From positions 1 through 29,416 of the forward strand of contig JAISTL010000246.1 in NCBI GenBank assembly GCA_031272615.1: 29,416 bases of DNA, given 5' to 3'. Under the pieces are notes generated by a model. It saw nothing but the letters and a program-made list of their open reading frames with translations. It did not search any database and was not told the origin of the DNA. Shown one piece after another: positions 24,575 through 29,416 of this stretch (positions are counted from its first letter, which is position 1; each line of letters begins with the position of its first letter). The position numbers were made by a program, and so were the translations under genes. This DNA comes from Methylobacteriaceae bacterium. Its GTDB lineage: Bacteria; Pseudomonadota; Alphaproteobacteria; Rhizobiales; Beijerinckiaceae.

Positions 24575-24665
24575 CAAATCAGCTTGATTTTTTTTCAAAT
24601 CAGTGCCATTGGCAGGCACAACGATTCCATAGCTCACTTTCCGCCTGCCCGTCGGCGGGCTTTTT
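24575..24665 (+). promoter_or_regulatory. Candidate cis-acting attenuator or riboswitch of metK
   Basis: A chain of competing helices. TGATTT (24585-24590) can pair with AAATCA on either side (24576-24581 or 24597-24602). TGCCA-T-TGGCA (24604-24614) competes with GGCAGGC/GCCTGCC (24611-24617 with 24643-24649). That helix in turn excludes the terminator at 24647-24660. This is standard terminator/antiterminator logic. It does not match the SAM-II pattern as I know it. The loop CACAACGATTCC (24617-24628) recalls a conserved stretch of SAM/SAH riboswitches, but this is from memory and weak. Confidence 0.5.
24647..24665 (+). terminator. Intrinsic terminator 20 bases before metK
   Basis: GCCCG-TCGG-CGGGC hairpin followed by TTTTT, placed between leader and ribosome binding site (GGAG 24671-24674). 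It would stop transcription before metK unless disrupted. Confidence 0.65.
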
Positions 24666-24684
24666 CACCCGGAGAAAAACCAAC

Positions 24685-25860
24685 GTGACCAGATCCAATT
24701 ACTTATTCACCAGCGAATCCGTTTCGGAAGGGCATCCGGACAAGGTCTGTGACCGCATTTCCGACGAAGTGGTCGATGCGTATCTCGGGGCGCTGCCGGA
24801 AGCGCGCGTTGCCTGTGAAACCCTGGCGACCACCAACCGTGTGGTCATCGCCGGAGAAACCCGCGGTCCGGACTCCATCACCAAGGAGACCATTGCTGAC
24901 CTGGCCCGTAAGGCCATCAGGGATATCGGCTATGAGCAGGACGGCTTCCACCATGCCAAGGTTGACGTTGAAGTGCTGCTGCACCCGCAGTCGGCCAACA
25001 TCGCCCAGGGCGTGGACGCCAACGCCAACAAGGATGAAGGCGCCGGCGACCAGGGAATCATGTTCGGCTACGCCACCGATGAGACCCCGGAACTGATGCC
25101 GGCACCTATCTATTACGCCCACAAGATTCTGCGTGACCTCACCGATGCCCGCAAGGCCCGGCTTGGCGACGCCGTCCATCTCGGCCCCGACGCCAAGAGC
25201 CAGGTGACCGTCAAATATGAAAACGGTCGCCCCGTCGGCATCACCCAGCTGGTGCTCTCCACCCAGCACATCAAGGAAGACCTCACCTCCGAAGAGGTGA
25301 AAGCCATTGTCAAGCCGTTCATCCTCAAAACCCTGCCCGCCGGTTGGGTAACGGAGGAAACCGTCTGGCACGTCAACCCGACGGGCAAGTTCGTCATCGG
25401 CGGTCCGGATGGGGACTGCGGCCTCACCGGGCGCAAAATAATTGTGGATACCTACGGCGGCGCGGCGCCCCACGGCGGCGGCGCGTTCTCCGGCAAAGAC
25501 CCGACCAAGGTGGACCGGTCCGCGGCTTATGCCGCCCGCTATCTCGCCAAGAATGTCGTCGCGGCGGGGCTCGCCTCCCGCGCCGCCATTCAGCTCTCCT
25601 ATGCCATCGGCGTCGCCAAGCCGCTGTCCATCTATGTGGACCTCTACGGCACCGGCAAGGTCGATGAAGACAAGCTGGAGAAGGTGTTGTTCGAACTGGT
25701 CGATCTGTCGCCCCGCGCCATCCGCACCCGCCTCGGGCTGAACAAGCCGATTTACGCCCGCACCGCCGCCTACGGGCATTTCGGCCGCGCCCCCGAAGCC
25801 GACGGCGGTTTCTCGTGGGAACGCACCGACCTGGTGGACGAGCTGAAGAAGGCGTTCTGA
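24685..25860 (+). CDS. metK: S-adenosylmethionine synthetase
   Basis: 391-residue cytoplasmic enzyme that makes S-adenosylmethionine from methionine and ATP. Motifs are GHPDK (16-20), the signature [12 protein letters not shown] (119-130) and the glycine-rich loop [16 protein letters not shown] (264-279). Start is GTG 24685, ten bases after GGAG; the open frame extends to 24322 through leader DNA but without homology. It is preceded by a terminator-like hairpin and followed by another before trmB, so expression is probably controlled at the level of transcript completion. Confidence 0.96.
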   Translation: MTRSNYLFTSESVSEGHPDKVCDRISDEVVDAYLGALPEARVACETLATTNRVVIAGETRGPDSITKETIADLARKAIRDIGYEQDGFHHAKVDVEVLLHPQSANIAQGVDANANKDEGAGDQGIMFGYATDETPELMPAPIYYAHKILRDLTDARKARLGDAVHLGPDAKSQVTVKYENGRPVGITQLVLSTQHIKEDLTSEEVKAIVKPFILKTLPAGWVTEETVWHVNPTGKFVIGGPDGDCGLTGRKIIVDTYGGAAPHGGGAFSGKDPTKVDRSAAYAARYLAKNVVAAGLASRAAIQLSYAIGVAKPLSIYVDLYGTGKVDEDKLEKVLFELVDLSPRAIRTRLGLNKPIYARTAAYGHFGRAPEADGGFSWERTDLVDELKKAF

Positions 25861-25891
25861 TTGCCCTCACGGGAAAACGGGATATAAGATG

Positions 25892-25919
25892 AAGGGCCGC
25901 GGACAGTCGCGGCCCTTTT
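25892..25919 (+). terminator. Intrinsic terminator between metK and trmB
   Basis: Perfect 10-bp stem AAGGGCCGCG / CGCGGCCCTT with a 6-base loop, ending in a run of four T (two in the stem). It sits only 17 bases before the trmB start, so trmB must rely on read-through or on a promoter of its own. Confidence 0.75.
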
Positions 25920-25936
25920 GCTGAGGGATGACAACG

Positions 25937-26614
25937 GTGGACGACACCCGGCCTCCCCGGGCGTTTTTCGGGCGCACCCGGGGGAAAAAACTGCGCGGCG
26001 GGCAGGAAGCGGTTCTGGAGAACCTGCTGCCGGCGCTGCTCTATGACCCGGCGCGTCCGCCCGATGAGAATTTCGCCGCGCCGTTTCCGGCCTTCCATAT
26101 CGAAATCGGCTTCGGCGGCGGCGAGCATCTTGTCGCCCGGGCGGCGGCGCACCCGGACACCGGCTTTATCGGCTGCGAACCGTTCATCAACGGGCAGGCC
26201 AAGCTGCTGGCCAAGATCCGCGATGGCGGCCTGAACAATATCCGCATCTGGAACCGCGACGCCCTGGAGCTGCTGCCGTTTCTGCCCACCGCCGCTTTTG
26301 CCCGCGCCTATCTGCTCTATCTGGACCCGTGGCCCAAACGCCGCCACCACAAGCGCCGCTTTCTCTCCGATGACAACCTCACGCGGCTGGCGCGCATTCT
26401 GGCGCCGGGGGCTGACCTGTGCTTTGCCACGGATATCGATGATTACGCCGGTTGGGGGCTGGCGCGGGTGCGTCGCTCGGCCGATTTCACCTGGCAGGCC
26501 GAACGGGCCGACGATTGGCGCCTGCCGTGGCCCGGTTGGCCCGGAACCCGCTACGAGGCCAAGGCGTTGCGCGAAGGCCGCCGCCCGTGCTATCTGACAT
26601 TCCGGCGTCTATAA
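25937..26614 (+). CDS. trmB: tRNA (guanine-N7-)-methyltransferase
   Basis: 225-residue SAM-dependent enzyme that methylates guanosine 46 in the tRNA variable loop. The SAM-binding motif is EIGFGGGEH (56-64). The family hallmark DPWPKRRHHKRRF is at 130-142, and the C-terminal substrate block reads TRYEAKALREGR. I prefer GTG 25937 because GAGGG (25923-25927) is nine bases upstream; ATG 25928 touches that site directly and would have no spacing. The gene follows metK, the maker of its cofactor, an adjacency common in alphaproteobacteria. Confidence 0.94.
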   Translation: MDDTRPPRAFFGRTRGKKLRGGQEAVLENLLPALLYDPARPPDENFAAPFPAFHIEIGFGGGEHLVARAAAHPDTGFIGCEPFINGQAKLLAKIRDGGLNNIRIWNRDALELLPFLPTAAFARAYLLYLDPWPKRRHHKRRFLSDDNLTRLARILAPGADLCFATDIDDYAGWGLARVRRSADFTWQAERADDWRLPWPGWPGTRYEAKALREGRRPCYLTFRRL

Positions 26615-26648
26615 GAGAGCCGGGCCTGAACGACCCGAGGGGGGTGGC

Positions 26649-27926
26649 ATGCCGTTTCGTTTCATTCACACCGCCGATCTTCATCTGGACTCACCGCTGA
26701 AAACCCTGGCGGCGCGCGACGGCGAGCTGGCGGACCTGCTGGCCGAGGCCGGACGCAAGGCGTTCGAGCGCATCGTCCTGACGTGCCTGGAACAGCGCGT
26801 CGACGCCCTGTTTATTTCCGGTGATCTCTACGACAACGATCAGACGTCCATGAAAACGGCGCGATTTCTGGTTTCTTGCCTCGCCGACCTGGAGGAGAGC
26901 GGCACGAAGGTGTTCATCATCCGCGGCAACCATGACGCCGAATCCCGCATCACCCGGGAGCTGACCTTCCCCGACCATGTCCATGTGTTCAAATCCGGCC
27001 GCGCCTTCAAAACCTTCCAGCCGGAGGGTCTGCCCTGTCCCGTTGCCGTGTTCGGCGCCGGCTTCGACAAGCCGCACGTTCCCGAGAGCCTGCTGCCGAA
27101 ATATCCCGCGCCGCCGCCGGGCGCCTATACCGTCGGCCTGTTGCACACCAGCCTCAACGGCGACCCGGCCCATGACCCCTATGCCCCCTGCACCGAGCAG
27201 GACCTTTTTGCCAAGGGTTACGACTATTGGGCGCTGGGCCACATTCACAAGCGTTTTGTGCGCCGGAGCGACTCGTGCGCCGTCGTCATGCCCGGCATCC
27301 CCCAGGGGCGTGATATCGGCGAAGCGGGGGAAAAATCCGTGACCTTCGGTGTGGTTGACGACAACCGCGTGACGATGCTCAGTGAAGTCCCGGTGCATGT
27401 CGCCGAGTTCCGCAAGGTGGACGTTGCGCTCACCGGCCTCACCTCATGGCGCGAAGTTTTGACCGCCGTACGCGACGCCGCCGAAGGCCTGCGCGAAACC
27501 TGCCGGGCTGAGCACCTGATCGTCCGCCCAGTCCTGACGGGTGAAACCCCGTTGGCCTGGACGCTCAGGCGTGACGCCGATGAACGCCTGCCGGCGGACA
27601 TTGCCCAGACTCTCGAAAGGCTGGGCCGTGTCCATCTTGACAAGGTCGTGCTGGAGTGCGCCCTGCCGGGAGCGACGACCGTGGCGTCCGCCGACACGTT
27701 GATGGAACTGCGCGCCCTCATCGGGCAATCGGTGCTGGAGTCCAAACGCTTCGGCGACGAGGCGGCGGAGCTGTTCGCCGCCCTCACCGGCGCGCTGCCG
27801 ACGGAGTTGCGGGACCGCTTCGGCCGCACGGAAAAGGAGGTGCGCGACATCAGAACCCGATGGATCGCGGAAGGCGTTGAAAATGTTCTGGCGCAGCTGG
27901 CGGCGCCGGGCGGGCGGGAGGATTAG
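26649..27926 (+). CDS. YhaO/SbcD-like DNA repair metallophosphoesterase
   Basis: 425-residue calcineurin-like phosphoesterase of the Mre11/SbcD superfamily. Metal ligands are visible in order: ADLHLD (Asp10, His12), GDLYD (58-62), GNHD (93-96), LLHTSLNG (His166) and GHIH (197-200). The C-terminal ~170 residues are helical, as expected for the region that caps the nuclease and meets the partner ATPase. GAGGGGGG precedes ATG 26649. The ATPase gene starts two bases after its stop, so the pair should form a nuclease-ATPase complex working on DNA ends. Length fits YhaO rather than classic SbcD. Confidence 0.9.
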   Translation: MPFRFIHTADLHLDSPLKTLAARDGELADLLAEAGRKAFERIVLTCLEQRVDALFISGDLYDNDQTSMKTARFLVSCLADLEESGTKVFIIRGNHDAESRITRELTFPDHVHVFKSGRAFKTFQPEGLPCPVAVFGAGFDKPHVPESLLPKYPAPPPGAYTVGLLHTSLNGDPAHDPYAPCTEQDLFAKGYDYWALGHIHKRFVRRSDSCAVVMPGIPQGRDIGEAGEKSVTFGVVDDNRVTMLSEVPVHVAEFRKVDVALTGLTSWREVLTAVRDAAEGLRETCRAEHLIVRPVLTGETPLAWTLRRDADERLPADIAQTLERLGRVHLDKVVLECALPGATTVASADTLMELRALIGQSVLESKRFGDEAAELFAALTGALPTELRDRFGRTEKEVRDIRTRWIAEGVENVLAQLAAPGGRED

Positions 27927-27928
27927 AC

Positions 27929-29416
27929 ATGCGTATCCGCTCTCTCAACCTGACGCGCTACGGCCATTTCACTGACCACGTGCTGGAGTTCGGCCCCCCG
28001 GCATCGCCGGATTTTCACGTGGTGTTCGGCGCCAACGAGGCCGGCAAGTCCACCCTGCTCAACGCCTGGCTCGATTTTCTCTACGGCATCGAGGGGCAAA
28101 CGCCCTACAATTTCCTTCATGCCTACAACACCATGCGCATCGGGGCGGTGGTTGAGGACGGCGCGCAAACACTGGCGCTCAGCCGCATCAAGGGCAACAA
28201 GAACACCCTGCTTGACGCGCATGACGCCATCGTTGCCGATGACAGGCTCTCGGTTTTTTTGCACGGGCTGGACCGCAAGGCGCTGAGCATCATGTTTTCC
28301 CTCGGCAAAAAAACGCTGGAGATTGGCGGCGAGAGCATTCTCGCCAGCGAAGGCGAGCTGGGGCGGCTGCTGTTTTCCGCCGGTTCCGGCCTGTCGTCGC
28401 TGAGCGGCGCCGTCTCCGGGTTGAAAGCCCGGGCGGAGGAGTTTTACATTCCCAATTCCCGCAAGCGCAGTCTTCAGCTGGAGGTGCTGAAACAACAGCT
28501 CAAGGGGCTGCACGACGAAATCCGCCGCACCGATATCGACGCCGCCTCCTACCGCAAACTGAAGGATGAGCTGGAGCGCGCCGCCGACGCCTACAAAGAG
28601 GCGGACCGCCGTTTTACCCTTGAAAGCGAGGCGTTGGCGACCCTGAAGGGCCGTTTGCAGGCCCTCGGCCCCTGGCAGCGCCGCCGCGGCCTTGTCGCCG
28701 ACATCGAGGCCATCGTTCCCGGCGACCTGCCGGATGAGGCCGTCACCTGGCTCAAGCTGATCCCGTCTCTCATCGATCAGCTGGGCGAGCGGCGCGGCAA
28801 ACGGGACGCGTTGCTGGGGCGCGTCGAGCGCCTGCGGACGGAACTGGCGGGCATTGTCGTCAACGAGGCGGAGCTTACCTTCGGTGACCGGCTGACTGAG
28901 ATGGAAGCGGCCTACAACAAGGACGGCTCCGCCGAAAAGGATATTCCGTTGCGCCGCCGCGAGGTGGAGGAAACCGAACGGAAAATCGGCGAAATCCTTT
29001 ATGCCCTGGGGGTCGGCGACGGAACGGAACTGACGGCGCTGATGCTTACCGACGCGAAGAAAACCGAACTGCGCCGCCTGAGCCGCAGGCTCATGGAGCA
29101 GGAACAACGCCTCGAGACCAGCCGGGAAGAGTTGCGTAAGGCCGGGGAACAGGCGCGGCTGGCGGAGGCCCGGGTCAAAGCCGGAACTCTGCCCGCCGCC
29201 GAGGCGCTGGCCGCCTTCAACCGTTTGTTGCAGCGCATGGGAAGCAGCGGCCTGCGCACCGATCTCGCCGCGGCGCTCAAGGAGCTGCAGCGGGTGGAGC
29301 GGTCTTTGCGGGAGATGGGAGACGGTGAGATCATCGGGTTTGATCCTCCGGAACCGGCGCTGTTGAAATCCTGGCAGGACGCCCTGGAACGCGCCGAAAC
29401 CACTGTGCGCCGGGAG
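27929..29416 (+). CDS. YhaN/SbcC-like SMC-type ATPase, 5' part
   Basis: First 496 residues of an AAA-type ATPase that runs off the window end. The N-terminal beta-rich lobe has Walker A GANEAGKST (34-42), then RIKGNKNTL, FLHGLDRKALSIMFSL and SEGELGRLLFSAGSGLSSL, the pattern of YhaN-like proteins. From about residue 175 the sequence is coiled coil, rich in Glu, Arg and Leu. The signature and Walker B motifs must lie beyond the window. It is two bases downstream of the YhaO-like nuclease and is its expected partner in DNA-end processing. Confidence 0.88.
   Translation, partial: MRIRSLNLTRYGHFTDHVLEFGPPASPDFHVVFGANEAGKSTLLNAWLDFLYGIEGQTPYNFLHAYNTMRIGAVVEDGAQTLALSRIKGNKNTLLDAHDAIVADDRLSVFLHGLDRKALSIMFSLGKKTLEIGGESILASEGELGRLLFSAGSGLSSLSGAVSGLKARAEEFYIPNSRKRSLQLEVLKQQLKGLHDEIRRTDIDAASYRKLKDELERAADAYKEADRRFTLESEALATLKGRLQALGPWQRRRGLVADIEAIVPGDLPDEAVTWLKLIPSLIDQLGERRGKRDALLGRVERLRTELAGIVVNEAELTFGDRLTEMEAAYNKDGSAEKDIPLRRREVEETERKIGEILYALGVGDGTELTALMLTDAKKTELRRLSRRLMEQEQRLETSREELRKAGEQARLAEARVKAGTLPAAEALAAFNRLLQRMGSSGLRTDLAAALKELQRVERSLREMGDGEIIGFDPPEPALLKSWQDALERAETTVRRE

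Noticed and set aside
24575..24665. SAM-II riboswitch
   Set aside because: I do not see the conserved SAM-II pattern with its GCUAAA element, so the leader is reported only as an unclassified candidate.
24322..24684. 121-codon N-terminal extension of MetK
   Set aside because: It reads through the leader hairpins, has no homology to MetK, and GTG 24685 has GGAG at normal spacing.
27923..29107. Minus-strand ORF of 394 codons opposite the YhaN-like gene
   Set aside because: Shadow frame of a coiled-coil ATPase gene with a clear Walker A motif on the plus strand.

Overview
The window looks like chromosome from a GC-rich alphaproteobacterium. The order ftsE-ftsX-DUF218-plsC, the divergent hpt-CpdR-like pair, the metK-trmB adjacency and a TadB-type pilus gene all fit that class. 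A Rhodospirillales-like lineage is my best guess, but the order is not provable from this sequence. About 18 complete genes are present, plus one cut gene at each end. I saw no tRNA, rRNA, CRISPR array, transposase or phage gene.

Layout. 1-288 (minus): start of a TadB-like pilus-assembly gene, followed by an 800-base gap with no convincing gene. 1092-4371 (minus): ftsE, ftsX, a DUF218 (YdcF/SanA-like) membrane protein and a PlsC-like acyltransferase, all envelope functions, ending in an intrinsic terminator. 4645-5657 (plus): purine phosphoribosyltransferase and a stand-alone CpdR-like receiver. 5770-9401 (minus): ribose-type sugar ABC importer (ATPase, permease, binding protein). It is divergent from 10036-12491 (plus): ROK sugar kinase, LacI-type regulator and Nudix hydrolase. 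The gap between these two units carries two near-identical TTTAGTAAACA palindromes, probably the operators.

12492-17033 is the least ordinary region. An 841-residue secreted Sel1-repeat protein (minus) and a class II Fic protein (plus) are embedded among dispersed repeats. These include a direct-repeat pair with tandem 9-bp GTCCACC units on both sides of the Sel1 gene, a third diverged copy after fic, and 12-bp CCGGACATT repeats around the fic start. The fic start also looks leaderless. No mobility gene is present, but the structure suggests a small accessory island or a repeat-rich locus.

17034-24236 is a surface-polysaccharide block: UDP-glucuronate-type epimerase, WecA-like phospho-sugar transferase, a membrane FlaA1/WbpM-type dehydratase with an unusual active-site position, and a 950-residue GT-C-type membrane glycosyltransferase with an extra N-terminal half. 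24237-24684 is a 448-base structured leader in front of metK. It ends in a chain of mutually exclusive hairpins and a terminator, which is a plausible undescribed SAM-responsive (or other) attenuator. After metK come trmB and a YhaO/YhaN-like (SbcD/SbcC-type) nuclease-ATPase pair, the second gene running off the window.

The best leads for something new are the metK leader, the GTCCACC repeat family with its Sel1/Fic cargo, and the atypical dehydratase plus GT-C pair.
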